In this document: positions 40,991 through 49,880 of the stretch, one piece after another
How positions within the stretch are numbered: the stretch's first letter is position 1
Layout of the letters: each line of letters starts with the position of its first letter
Source of the DNA: Subdoligranulum variabile
GTDB lineage: Bacteria > Bacillota > Clostridia > Oscillospirales > Ruminococcaceae
DNA length: 64,000 nt
Direction of reading: 5' to 3'
Assembly (NCBI GenBank): GCA_003343905.1
Contig: QAKI01000005.1
Location: 31,176 to 95,175 of the forward strand
Made by a program: the position numbers and the translations under genes
The notes under the pieces: generated by a model
Seen by the model: only the letters and a program-made list of their open reading frames with translations
Databases searched by the model: none
What the model was told of the DNA's origin: nothing

Positions 40991-42982
40991 ATGCTACAGG
41001 ATTCCAATCAAATTATCAAAGGCCTGCCGCGCCGCATCGCGCTGATGCTGCTGGACTGCGGCCTGATCGTATTCTGTTATTGGCTGGTGGTCATGCTTGT
41101 CTTTGACGGCGAGGACGCCTACCGCCGTGCCGAGATCCTGCGCGCCATGGCGCCCATGCTGTACTATGCGCTGCCGATCTATATGATCGTGTTCTGGTTC
41201 GGCGGTCTGTACGAGATCATGTGGGAGTATGCCGGTATGCGGGATTTGGCCCGCCTGACCTGCCTTTCGGGTCTGGCAACGGGCCTTATCATGCTGTTCG
41301 ACCTGTTCTACCGCAGCCGCCCCATCAGCGGTTCCGTGCTGATCTTCGGCGCGGTGTTCAACACGGCAGCCATAGCGGGCGTGCGGTTTATCTGGCGGCT
41401 GATCAAGACATTGCACGGCGCGCGCGTCAACCGGCCGGAAAGTCTGACCCCGCTGCTGATCGTGGGCGCGGGCAACGCGGGCGCCTGGGCGGTCAACCTC
41501 TGCAAGAACAAGAACCAGAGCTTTGGCGACCCCATCTGCATCGTGGACGATGACCTGACGAAGAAGGGCCTGCGCGTGCAGGGCGTCCCCGTGCGGGGCA
41601 CGATCTCCGACATCCCGGAACTGGTGCGCAAGTACCATATCATGGAGATCGTTATCGCCATCACCACCCTCAAAGGCGAACGCCTGAGCGAGATCATCAA
41701 CCTCTGCAACTCCACCCACTGCCGCGTGCGGATGCTGTCCGACCCGCAGGCCGTGGACGAAAACGGCAACCCGGTGACGGCGGGTTTCCGCGAACTGAAC
41801 ACCGCGGACTTCCTCTCCCGCGACGAGATCCAACTCAACAACGCCCAGATCTCGGAATACCTGCACGACAAGGTCGTTCTGGTCACGGGCGGCGGCGGGT
41901 CCATCGGCAGCGAACTCTGCCGCCAGATCATGCGCTACCAGCCCCGGCGGCTGCTGATCTTTGATATTTACGAGAACTGCGCCTATGAACTGGAGACCGA
42001 ACTGCGCAACAAATACGGCCACGACGCGCCCATCGTCACGCTGGTCGGCTCCATCCGGGACAAAGAGCGCCTGGACGAAGTGTTCGACACCTACCACCCG
42101 TCGGTGGTGTTCCACGCGGCGGCTCACAAGCATGTGCCGCTGATGGAGATCAGCCCGGCGGAGGCGGTCAAGAATAACGTGTTCGGCACCAAGAACCTGC
42201 TGACCTCGGCGGCGGAACACGGCGTGGACCGCTTTGTGCAGCTTTCCACCGATAAGGCCGTGAACCCCACCAACGTCATGGGCTGCACCAAGCGCCTGTG
42301 CGAAATGCTGATCCAGTCCTTTGACAGCGGCACCGACATGAAGTGCATGGCGGTCCGCTTCGGCAACGTGCTGGGCAGCCACGGCAGCGTGATCCCGCTG
42401 TTTGAGGAGCAGATCAAGCGCGGCGGCCCGGTGACCATCACCCACCCGGAGATCGAACGCTACTTCATGACCATTACCGAAGCCGCGCAGTTGGTGCTGC
42501 AGGCGGGCGGCCTTGCCAAGGGCGGCAGCATCTATGTGCTGGATATGGGCAAGCCGGTCAAGATCATGGAACTGGCCAACCGGCTGATCCGCTTTTACGG
42601 CTATGAGCCGGGCGTGAATATGGAAGTCAAGATCACCGGCCTGCGCCCCGGCGAAAAACTCTATGAAGAACTGCTGATGGATACCGAGCAGGACAAAATG
42701 CGCAAGACGGCCCACGATAAGATCTTCATCACGCCGCCCATGCAGATCGACCTGGCGAAATTCTACACCGGCCTGCAGACGCTGCAGGTCGCGGCCCACC
42801 ACAACGACGACGCGGTGGTGGAATGCCTGCAGGAGATGGTGCCCAGCTACCACCCCAACCGCCGCGTGCGGGAGGACCACACTGTGGAAGCGGCCATGGG
42901 CAACACCGGCCTTCTCTCGAAGGATGAAGTGATGCAGCAACTCCAGGAACGAAACGATACCACCACAAAAGGGGAGGAATGA
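40991..42982 (+). CDS. Membrane NDP-sugar 4,6-dehydratase (PglF/CapD-like)
   Basis: A 663-residue protein: four membrane helices (residues 1 to about 140), a Rossmann domain (LLIVGAGNAGAWAVNL), then an SDR catalytic domain starting VLVTGGGGSIGSEL with the Asp/Thr/Lys-type active region (FHAAAHKHVPLMEISPAEAV; the Tyr of the usual YxxxK motif is replaced by Met-type spacing as in PglF/FlaA1). The family turns UDP-GlcNAc into a 4-keto-6-deoxy sugar. It overlaps no gene; the sugar transferase starts four bases later, so the two form a glycan initiation operon. Confidence 0.92.
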   Translation: MLQDSNQIIKGLPRRIALMLLDCGLIVFCYWLVVMLVFDGEDAYRRAEILRAMAPMLYYALPIYMIVFWFGGLYEIMWEYAGMRDLARLTCLSGLATGLIMLFDLFYRSRPISGSVLIFGAVFNTAAIAGVRFIWRLIKTLHGARVNRPESLTPLLIVGAGNAGAWAVNLCKNKNQSFGDPICIVDDDLTKKGLRVQGVPVRGTISDIPELVRKYHIMEIVIAITTLKGERLSEIINLCNSTHCRVRMLSDPQAVDENGNPVTAGFRELNTADFLSRDEIQLNNAQISEYLHDKVVLVTGGGGSIGSELCRQIMRYQPRRLLIFDIYENCAYELETELRNKYGHDAPIVTLVGSIRDKERLDEVFDTYHPSVVFHAAAHKHVPLMEISPAEAVKNNVFGTKNLLTSAAEHGVDRFVQLSTDKAVNPTNVMGCTKRLCEMLIQSFDSGTDMKCMAVRFGNVLGSHGSVIPLFEEQIKRGGPVTITHPEIERYFMTITEAAQLVLQAGGLAKGGSIYVLDMGKPVKIMELANRLIRFYGYEPGVNMEVKITGLRPGEKLYEELLMDTEQDKMRKTAHDKIFITPPMQIDLAKFYTGLQTLQVAAHHNDDAVVECLQEMVPSYHPNRRVREDHTVEAAMGNTGLLSKDEVMQQLQERNDTTTKGEE

Positions 42983-42985
42983 GCT

Positions 42986-43624
42986 GTGTATCAGCGCTAT
43001 GTGAAGCGGGTGCTGGATTTTGTGCTCTCGCTGGCGGCGGCGATCGTGCTGGCGATCCCCATGGGCATCATCGCCGTGTGGATCAAATGCGATTCCCCCG
43101 GGCCGGTCTTTTTCCGGCAGCGCCGGGTCGGCCGCGGCAAGACCCATTTCAATATCCTCAAGTTCCGCACCATGCGGGGGGATACGCCCCACGACGTGCC
43201 CACCCATCTGCTGAAGGACCCGGACTCCTATATCACCAAAAGCGGCGCGTTCCTGCGCAAGACCAGCCTGGACGAACTGCCGCAGATCTATAACATCCTG
43301 GCCGGGCAGATGAGTATCATCGGCCCGCGCCCTGCGCTGTATAACCAGTATGATCTGATCGAAGCGCGCGACAGGGTCAACGCCAACAGCATCCGCCCCG
43401 GTCTGACGGGGCTGGCCCAGGTCAACGGCCGTGACGAACTGCCCATCGACGTCAAGGCCCGCTATGACGGCGAGTATGCCGCCCACCTGACCTTCGGCAT
43501 GGACCTGAAGATCTTCTTCCGCAGTTTTACCTATGTTTTCCAGCGCCGCGGCGTGGTGGAAGGCGGCACAGGGGCCTTGCAGGACCAGAAAACGCCGCCG
43601 GAAGGCGAGCCGCCGTCAAAATGA
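42986..43624 (+). CDS. Monotopic sugar-phosphate transferase (PglC-like)
   Basis: A 212-residue member of the bacterial sugar transferase family. It has one N-terminal hydrophobic re-entrant segment (VLDFVLSLAAAIVLAIPMG), then the catalytic core with the Asp-Glu dyad (TSLDELPQIYNILAGQMSII) and the GPRPAL motif. It is the small PglC type, moving a sugar phosphate from UDP onto undecaprenyl phosphate. The start is a GTG with GGGGAGG upstream. With the preceding dehydratase it fits the first steps of diNAcBac-like glycan synthesis. Confidence 0.92.
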   Translation: MYQRYVKRVLDFVLSLAAAIVLAIPMGIIAVWIKCDSPGPVFFRQRRVGRGKTHFNILKFRTMRGDTPHDVPTHLLKDPDSYITKSGAFLRKTSLDELPQIYNILAGQMSIIGPRPALYNQYDLIEARDRVNANSIRPGLTGLAQVNGRDELPIDVKARYDGEYAAHLTFGMDLKIFFRSFTYVFQRRGVVEGGTGALQDQKTPPEGEPPSK

Positions 43625-43631
43625 CGGAGTG

Positions 43632-43670
43632 AATCCCCCGCCGCAACTCTTGTCGGCGGGGGATTTTTTG
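43632..43670 (+). terminator. Intrinsic terminator of the glycan pair
   Basis: AATCCCCCGCCG pairs with CGGCGGGGGATT, then six T. Confidence 0.92.
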
Positions 43671-43721
43671 TGCAAAAATCAAAACTGTACAAGAAAATCT
43701 TTCTTTTTTCAGTAAAATATG

Positions 43722-43750
43722 TTGCAAAAGCCAAGATGATTGTGTAAAAT
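43722..43750 (+). promoter_or_regulatory. Promoter of the CdaR/PucR regulator gene
   Basis: TTGCAA (43722-43727), 17 bases and TAAAAT (43745-43750). In the leader TTGGGCA (43772-43778) and TGCCCAA (43797-43803) form a 7-base inverted repeat. Confidence 0.6.
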
Positions 43751-43835
43751 ATACATCAGGAGCTTACTGTTTTGGGCAGTTTACCAAACGGCATTTTGCC
43801 CAACACCCACAACAATCAAAGGGGAGTCACAGAAT

Positions 43836-44921
43836 ATGGCAAACAGGGTATTCCAAAATGTGGTGTACCAGATGAAGGAAGCCGTTGACCGTGTGCTGGG
43901 CGTCGTGGACGAGACCGGCACCGTTATTTCCTGTTCCGAACTGGGGCAGATCGGCGAGGTGCGCGACGGCGTGGCCGCCGTGCGGCAGACTTCGGGGGAC
44001 GCCTTTGTGCGGGACGGGTATTCCTACCATCAGTTTTCCAACGCCAAGCACAATGATTACGCCGCTTTTGTGGAGGGCACCGACGCCACGGCCGAACAGT
44101 TCGCCGCGATGCTCTCCATCAGCCTGCAGTGCATCAAGCAGTATCATGACGAAAAGTTCGACAAGACCAACTTCGTCAAGAACGTGGTGCTGGACAACAT
44201 CCTGCCCGGCGATATTTACGCCAAGGCGCGGGAACTGCACTTCATCTCGGATGCCCAGCGCGTGGTGCTGCTGATCCGCGTGACTTCCGGCAACGATATT
44301 TCGGCCTATGACGTGGTCAGCGGCCTGTTCCCGGACAAGCAGAAGGACTTCGTCTTTAATATCAGCGAGAGCGATACCGTGCTGGTCAAGGAGATCAAGC
44401 CCGACAACAATACCCGCGATATGGAAAAGCTGGCCACTTCCATCGTGGATACCCTGCAGGGCGACCATTACATCAAGGCGGTTGTCGGCATCGGTACCCC
44501 CATCAACAATATCAAGGACCTGGCTTCCAGCTTCAAGGAAGCCCAGATCGCCATGGAAGTGGGCAAGGTCTTTGACACCGAGCGTCAGGTCATCAGCTAC
44601 GACCACCTGGGCATCGCCCGCCTGATCTACCAGCTTCCCACGACGCTGTGCGAAGCCTTCCTGCGCGAAGTGTTCAAGCAGGAGAGCATCGACTCGCTGG
44701 ACGCCGAAACGCTGTTCACCATCCAGCGTTTCTTTGAGAACAACCTCAATGTGTCCGAAACCAGCCGCGGCCTGTTCGTACACCGCAATACGTTGGTCTA
44801 CCGGCTGGAAAAGATCCGCAAGCTGACCGGCCTTGACCTGCGCAACTTTGACGACGCCATCGTGTTCAAGGTGGCGCTGATGGTCAAGAAGTATCTGGCC
44901 GCCAACCCTGCCAAATACTAA
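43836..44921 (+). CDS. CdaR/PucR family transcriptional regulator
   Basis: A 361-residue regulator with an N-terminal sugar-diacid-recognition-like region (about 1-130), a GGDEF-like middle (around residues 140-270) and a C-terminal PucR-type helix-turn-helix (LNVSETSRGLFVHRNTLVYRLEKI). Members respond to diacids or purine-related metabolites; the ligand and targets here are unknown and no metabolic operon is adjacent. GGGGAG lies ahead of the ATG at 43836; the frame continues upstream to 43740 but that part lies in the leader. Confidence 0.88.
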   Translation: MANRVFQNVVYQMKEAVDRVLGVVDETGTVISCSELGQIGEVRDGVAAVRQTSGDAFVRDGYSYHQFSNAKHNDYAAFVEGTDATAEQFAAMLSISLQCIKQYHDEKFDKTNFVKNVVLDNILPGDIYAKARELHFISDAQRVVLLIRVTSGNDISAYDVVSGLFPDKQKDFVFNISESDTVLVKEIKPDNNTRDMEKLATSIVDTLQGDHYIKAVVGIGTPINNIKDLASSFKEAQIAMEVGKVFDTERQVISYDHLGIARLIYQLPTTLCEAFLREVFKQESIDSLDAETLFTIQRFFENNLNVSETSRGLFVHRNTLVYRLEKIRKLTGLDLRNFDDAIVFKVALMVKKYLAANPAKY

Positions 44922-44957
44922 GACGTTCCGCGCGCTTCAAAAGCAAACAGATGCACG

Positions 44958-44990
44958 AACCGGCGCCGCTGCAAGCGGCGCCGGTTTTGT
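44958..44990. terminator. Bidirectional terminator
   Basis: AACCGGCGCCGCT-GCA-AGCGGCGCCGGTT (44958-44986) with TTTTG on the plus side. It separates the CdaR gene and a convergent acetyltransferase. Confidence 0.85.
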
Positions 44991-45017
44991 CTGCGGTTCT
45001 GTAAGGGGGGGACAGGG

Positions 45018-45497
45018 TCATGCGGGCAGGCGGCGTTCCATCAAAATGGTGTCCTGCCAGTTTCCAAAGCGGTCTTTGGCGATCCGTTCGCGGAACCCGA
45101 TCTCCCGGAAACCGCACTTTCTGTGCAGGGTGATGCTTGCCCGGTTGATGGCAAAGATCGCGGCGTACAGGCACCAAATCCCCTGTGCTTCGCTTTCGGT
45201 GCAGACCTTTTGTAGAAGTTCCGTGCCGATGCCCCGGCCCTGGAACACATCGTCCACATAAACGCTTACTTCCACTACGCCTTTGTAGGTTTCCCGGGAA
45301 GAAGTGGGGCTGATGGCGATCCAGCCTGCCACGCGCCCTTCGACTTCCGCCACATAGCGGCACTCCCGCAGGTGGCCGCTGTCCCACTGCGTATAATCGG
45401 GGCAGACGGTGTTGAAGGTGGACACGCCCTTTGCCAGTGCCTGCTCATAAATCGCTTTGACCCGCGCCCAGTCGGAACTTTGCATTTTGCGTATCAT
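45018..45497 (-). CDS. GNAT family N-acetyltransferase (phosphinothricin-type)
   Basis: A 159-residue acetyltransferase close to the Pat/Bar and methionine sulfoximine group: WARVKAIYEQALAKGVSTFN at the N-terminus, the CoA loop VDDVFQGRGIGTELLQ, and the ending FGNWQDTILMERRL. Real substrates of such chromosomal members are often methionine sulfoximine or sulfone-like compounds. A longer frame goes to 45518; I use the ATG at 45497 (MIRKMQSSDWARV), the family N-terminus. Monocistronic. Confidence 0.88.
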   Translation of the reverse strand: MIRKMQSSDWARVKAIYEQALAKGVSTFNTVCPDYTQWDSGHLRECRYVAEVEGRVAGWIAISPTSSRETYKGVVEVSVYVDDVFQGRGIGTELLQKVCTESEAQGIWCLYAAIFAINRASITLHRKCGFREIGFRERIAKDRFGNWQDTILMERRLPA

Positions 45498-45635
45498 ACG
45501 CCTGCCAGCCTTTCTCAAAGTGTAAGATCGCTGCCATTATACACCCGTACAGCCGGAAAGTACAGCTTTTGCTACAAACGGCTGCGCTGTTGGCATAAAG
45601 AGACCCCGCCCCGCGCCGCCAACAGGGGGCAGGGC

Positions 45636-45664
45636 TTGAAAAGGGCGTGCGGTTGTGCTATAAT
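45636..45664 (+). promoter_or_regulatory. yebC promoter
   Basis: TTGAAA (45636-45641), 17 bases and a perfect TATAAT (45659-45664). Confidence 0.8.
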
Positions 45665-45731
45665 ACTTAACTGGTAATTATCGGCTCACAGAAAAAGCCT
45701 GCATGAATACAAACGGAGAGGGGAATCCAGT

Positions 45732-46469
45732 ATGTCTGGACACAGCAAATGGAATAATATTAAACGTAAGAAGGAAAAGACCGACGGCGCCCGCGCCAAG
45801 GTGTTCACCAAGATCGGCCGCGAGATCGCCGTCGCCGTTAAGGAAGGCGGCGCCAACCCGGCTTCCAACTCCAAGCTGGCCGCGCTGATCAGCAAGGCCA
45901 AGGCCAACAGCGTGCCCAATGATAACATCCAGCGTATCATCAAGCGCGCCGAGGGCGGCGACAAGACCGAGTACGAAGCCATGACCTACGAGGGCTACGG
46001 CCCCGGCGGCGTGGCCGTCATGGTCGAGACCCTGACCGACAACCGCAACCGCACCGCGGCCAATATGCGCCACTACTTTGACAAGTTCGGCGGCAACTTG
46101 GGCCAGATGGGCTGCGTTGGCTTTATGTTCAACCAGAAGGGCGTCATCGTGGTGGACCTGGAGGACAAGGACCCCGATGAACTGATGATGGACGCCCTGG
46201 ACGCCGGCGCCGAGGACTTCGACGCCGGGGAGGAAGCGGCGCAGGTCACCACCACGCCGGAAAACTTTACCGCCGTCTGCGATGCGCTGCAGGGCAAGGG
46301 CTACAGCTTTATTTCGGCCGATGTGGCGCAGGTCCCCACCACCACGACCCGCCTGACCGACCCCGACCAGCTGACCCAGATGGGCAAGCTGCTGGACGCG
46401 CTGGACGACGATGACGATGTGCAGAACGCCTGGCACAGCCTGGAGAACGAGGAAGACCTCGACCGCTGA
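45732..46469 (+). CDS. yebC: YebC/PmpR family protein
   Basis: A 245-residue member of the YebC/PmpR/TACO1 family. It begins with the family signature MSGHSKWNNIKRKKEKTDG, followed by KEGGANPASNSKLAALISKA and RIIKRAEGG. Members act as transcription regulators or, as shown more recently for YebC proteins, help ribosomes through difficult proline stretches. Full length, preceded by GGAGAGGGG, and expressed alone before a terminator. Confidence 0.95.
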   Translation: MSGHSKWNNIKRKKEKTDGARAKVFTKIGREIAVAVKEGGANPASNSKLAALISKAKANSVPNDNIQRIIKRAEGGDKTEYEAMTYEGYGPGGVAVMVETLTDNRNRTAANMRHYFDKFGGNLGQMGCVGFMFNQKGVIVVDLEDKDPDELMMDALDAGAEDFDAGEEAAQVTTTPENFTAVCDALQGKGYSFISADVAQVPTTTTRLTDPDQLTQMGKLLDALDDDDDVQNAWHSLENEEDLDR

Positions 46470-46482
46470 CAACAAGAAGGAA

Positions 46483-46520
46483 AAAAGAGAGTGAAGGGAA
46501 TACTTTACTCTCTTTTCTTT
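46483..46520 (+). terminator. Intrinsic terminator after yebC
   Basis: AAAAGAGAGTGAAG pairs with CTTTACTCTCTTTT (one G-U pair), running on into TCTTTTC. Confidence 0.75.
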
Positions 46521-46542
46521 TCTATCAAGAAAGGGTACGCTT

Positions 46543-48210
46543 ATGCCTGATCTTCTTTGCCCCCACTGCCTGCAGCCCCTGCCGAACGGCTACGGCGGCG
46601 ACTGCCCCCACTGCGGCCGTTCGCTGGAAAACCAGAACCCCGAAGGCGCGCTGCCGCTGGGCACCCAGCTGGCGGGACGCTATACCGTGGGCGGTTATAT
46701 CAGCGCGGACGGCGACGGCCTGTCCTACCGCGGGGTGCTCAACGAAGAAAAAAAGTTCGTGCTGATCAAGGAATACTTCCCGGTGACGCTGTGCAACGGC
46801 CGCAGCGCGGACGGCGCGCTGATGCCCAAGGAAGGGCGGGAGGTGCTGTTCAAGACCAGCCGCATGGACTTCAAGGATCTGTATGACGATCTGCGCAACC
46901 TGACACCCGCCACCGGCCTGAATACCATCCTGGACGTGCTGGAGGAAAACAACACCGTCTACGCTGTGGAGGAAAGCGAAAAGGGCATGACCCTGACACA
47001 TTACCTCAGCCTGCGCAGCCGCACGCTGACCCCGGCGGAAGCGCGCACGCTGCTGCAGCCGGTGATGGAGGGCGTGACCCAACTGCACAAGGCGGGGCTG
47101 ATCCACCGGGGCATCTGCCCGGACAACATCCTGCTGCCCATCGACGGCACCGCCCGGCTGACGGGGTACGGCACGCTGGCGCTGCGCACCGGCGGCAGCG
47201 AACTGAAAAGCCAGCTTTATCCCGGCTATGCCGCGCCGGAACAGTATTCCGCTTCGGAATTCAGCGGCCGCTATACCGACGTGTATGCGCTGGCGGCGGT
47301 CTGCTACAAGCTGGTCACCGGCCAGACGCCGGTGGCCGCCCCCCAGCGCAAAGTGCGGGACAGTCTGGAATCTGCCCACAGCCTGGAAGCCGGGGTGCCC
47401 ACCTGGTTCTCGCAGGTGCTGGCCTGCGCCCTGCGGCTGGACCCGGCCCGCCGGATGCAGACGGTGCCGGAACTGATGAGCGCGCTGACCGACCCGAACG
47501 TGGCCAACGCCATGTTTGAGCGGGGCGATAACCAGATCAGTACCCGCAAGATCATGGGCGTTTCGCTGGTGGTCATCGTGGTGCTGGCGATCCTGCTGGT
47601 ATGGAGCCTGCTGGAATCCGGGGGCGGGGACGCGGCTTCGGCCCCGCCCCCGGCGCAAAGCGCCACGTCCCAGTCCCAGTCCGCTTCGCCGGACGAAGCC
47701 GAGACTATCCCGGATCTGGTCGGCAAACGCTATGCCAGCGAGATCAAAGACAACGACCTCTACGCCGGGTACCGCATCGTCATGACGGAGGAAAACAGCT
47801 CTGACGTGGCGGCGGGCATCGTCATGAGCCAGGACCCGGCGGCCGGGACCCTTAAAACCGAGGAAGGCCAGATCTTGCAGATCGTGGTCAGCAAAGGCCC
47901 CAATCTGGTCGAAATGCCGGATATCATCGGCTTCACCCAGTCCAACGCCAGCAAACAGTTGGACGAGCGGGGCATCCAGTATAAAATGCAGATCGTGGAA
48001 AACGACGGCACGATGGCCGAAGGCTGCGTAGCCAAGACCGACGTGCTGGCGGGCACCCGATTTGACGCGGGCAAAACCGTGGTGAGCGTCTTTATCGCTG
48101 GGGAACGGGACGATACGCTGGTGGCGACCACCAGCACGCCGGACGCCGAGAGCGGTTCGGACGCGCCGGAAAGTTCCCCGTCAAGTTCGTCGTCCTCCAC
48201 CGCGCAATGA
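46543..48210 (+). CDS. Zinc-ribbon/pseudokinase membrane protein with PASTA domains
   Basis: A 555-residue protein. Residues 6-24 form a zinc ribbon (CPHC at 6-9, CPHC at 21-24). A Ser/Thr kinase-like domain follows with the ATP lysine kept (Lys76 in VLIKEYFP). The catalytic loop is HRGICPDN (His188 onward), with Gly in place of the catalytic Asp, and the DFG position reads TGYG (207-210). A membrane helix lies near residues 338-358, then two PASTA-type repeats (IPDLVGKRYA; MPDIIGFTQSN) and a Ser-rich tail. The layout mirrors PrkC/Stk1, but the enzyme is probably inactive. It likely senses peptidoglycan and acts by binding. Confidence 0.88.
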   Translation: MPDLLCPHCLQPLPNGYGGDCPHCGRSLENQNPEGALPLGTQLAGRYTVGGYISADGDGLSYRGVLNEEKKFVLIKEYFPVTLCNGRSADGALMPKEGREVLFKTSRMDFKDLYDDLRNLTPATGLNTILDVLEENNTVYAVEESEKGMTLTHYLSLRSRTLTPAEARTLLQPVMEGVTQLHKAGLIHRGICPDNILLPIDGTARLTGYGTLALRTGGSELKSQLYPGYAAPEQYSASEFSGRYTDVYALAAVCYKLVTGQTPVAAPQRKVRDSLESAHSLEAGVPTWFSQVLACALRLDPARRMQTVPELMSALTDPNVANAMFERGDNQISTRKIMGVSLVVIVVLAILLVWSLLESGGGDAASAPPPAQSATSQSQSASPDEAETIPDLVGKRYASEIKDNDLYAGYRIVMTEENSSDVAAGIVMSQDPAAGTLKTEEGQILQIVVSKGPNLVEMPDIIGFTQSNASKQLDERGIQYKMQIVENDGTMAEGCVAKTDVLAGTRFDAGKTVVSVFIAGERDDTLVATTSTPDAESGSDAPESSPSSSSSSTAQ

Positions 48211-48220
48211 CCGCATAACA

Positions 48221-48262
48221 AACGCCGCCGTGCAGGCAGAAACCTGCGCGGCGGCGTTTTGC
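48221..48262. terminator. Bidirectional terminator
   Basis: AACGCCGCCGTGCAGG (48221-48236) pairs with CCTGCGCGGCGGCGTT (48243-48258, one mismatch) between convergent genes. Confidence 0.9.
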
Positions 48263-48270
48263 TTTGTGTT

Positions 48271-49857
48271 TTATTGTTCGGCAGCGGCGGGGGAGAGCCG
48301 TTCCTCCATCAGCAGCTTTTTCAGCGGCAGCAGGGCGGCGGGTTCCGCGCTGAAAGTATGGACGCCCAGGTGCAGGTACACGGGGATGTAGGGGATGCTT
48401 TCCACCGTGATGCCGCACAGGTAGGTCTCCACATTGTGCCTGGCGGCCTGTTCCACCACCTCGCGCACCAGCCGCTGTACGGCGGGGTTGCCGACCCGCA
48501 CGGCGGCGGCCGTGGGGTCCTGGACCAGCCCCAGCGTGTAGCGGGTCAGGTCCTCGATGTCGATGGCAAGCATCTGGGCGCCGTGTTCGATCAGTTCCCC
48601 GGCCAGCAGCGCGGCGGAGGGCATATCCACGATGCAGCCGAAGGCGGGCAGCGTGACTTCCTGCCCGTCCCGCACCAGTTCCTCCCGGCAGATCTCCACT
48701 TCCCGCATGCAGGCTTCCCAGTCCTCCACGCCTGCGATCATCGGGAACAGCACGCGCAGGTCCCCGTAGGGGGCGGCGCGCAGCAGCGCGCGGATCTGGG
48801 GCCAGAACAGCCGGTGCCCGTCCAAGCGGGCGTGCAGTTCGCTGGTCCAGGGGGAGTCATCGTCGGCGTGGGTGTCGCAGGTGCGCACGGCCACCATCGC
48901 CCCCTCGGACGCCCGTAGCCGTTCGCAGGTGCGCTGGAACAGCGTGTCTTCGGGCAGATCGTCCAGCAGGGCGGACTCGGTGCGCAGCAGCCCCACGCCC
49001 GCAACGCCCTGGGGCAGCGGGGTATCGGGGGAAGCCACGGTGGTGGCCGCCGTCAGCAGGCGGAAAGCTGTCCCGTCCCGGGTCAGGCAGGGCAGCGAAG
49101 CTACGGGGTCCGGCGTGCGGCCGTGCAGGCGGCTCTGGGCCAGTTTGCAGTCGGCCTGGGCCAGATGGGCGCCGTCCGGGTCGATGACCAGGGTCGCGGC
49201 GCCGTTGTCGGACGCTTCCAGCACGGCATTGTGCCCGGCGGCCAGCGCCGCCACGCCGTCGCCCAACTGGATCACCGCCGGGATGCCCATGCTGCGCGCC
49301 ATGATGGCGGCATGGCTCACGGCGCTGTCCTGGTTGCTGGCCAGCCCCAGGATCATGCGGCGGTCCAGACTGAGCAGGTCGCTGGGGAAAAAGCGGTCCG
49401 CCACCAGGATGCTGGGGTGCTTGAGGAACAGGCGGCGGCGCGGCCGCCCGTCCAGAATGTCGATCACCCGGCGGCAGACGTCGCACACATCGACGTTGCG
49501 CTCCCGGATGTATTCATCGTCCACGTTGCTCAGCCGCCCGGAGAAGATCTGTTCGGCCCGCTCCACGGCGGCGGCACCGCCCGCACCGGCGGCTATGTAA
49601 TCGCCGATCTCGTTGGTGAAGGACTCATCTTCCAGCAGCGCGATCTGGAACAGCAGAATGTCCGCGTCGGGGCCTTTGGCACGCTGGCTCAGGCGGCGCA
49701 GTTCGTCTTTGGCGAGCACCACCGCCACGTCGTACAGCGCCCGTTCCCGGAACGGGTCGCAGACGATGCGGTGCAGTCCGGCAGTGCCGTGGTCGATCTG
49801 TTCCACCGGGCCGATCGCAATGCCGGTGGAGGCGGACACACCGGTGAAAGTGTACAT
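48271..49857 (-). CDS. Divergent phosphoenolpyruvate-protein phosphotransferase (Enzyme I-like)
   Basis: A 528-residue Enzyme I relative (usual length about 570). The N-terminal HPr-binding and phosphohistidine part is kept: His182 sits in AVSHAAIMARSMGIPAV. The C-terminal PEP-binding barrel is altered. The usual TNDLTQY region reads IDIEDLTRY; the RTLDIGGDK region reads VRTCDTHADDD; the CGE of the active cysteine reads CGI (Cys481). GLLRTE, matching GLYRTE, is kept. PEP cleavage is therefore doubtful, though phosphate exchange with HPr may survive. It follows the patatin gene by 23 bases. Confidence 0.8.
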   Translation of the reverse strand: MYTFTGVSASTGIAIGPVEQIDHGTAGLHRIVCDPFRERALYDVAVVLAKDELRRLSQRAKGPDADILLFQIALLEDESFTNEIGDYIAAGAGGAAAVERAEQIFSGRLSNVDDEYIRERNVDVCDVCRRVIDILDGRPRRRLFLKHPSILVADRFFPSDLLSLDRRMILGLASNQDSAVSHAAIMARSMGIPAVIQLGDGVAALAAGHNAVLEASDNGAATLVIDPDGAHLAQADCKLAQSRLHGRTPDPVASLPCLTRDGTAFRLLTAATTVASPDTPLPQGVAGVGLLRTESALLDDLPEDTLFQRTCERLRASEGAMVAVRTCDTHADDDSPWTSELHARLDGHRLFWPQIRALLRAAPYGDLRVLFPMIAGVEDWEACMREVEICREELVRDGQEVTLPAFGCIVDMPSAALLAGELIEHGAQMLAIDIEDLTRYTLGLVQDPTAAAVRVGNPAVQRLVREVVEQAARHNVETYLCGITVESIPYIPVYLHLGVHTFSAEPAALLPLKKLLMEERLSPAAAEQ

Positions 49858-49880
49858 GGATTAAGCCTCCTTCCCTAGGG

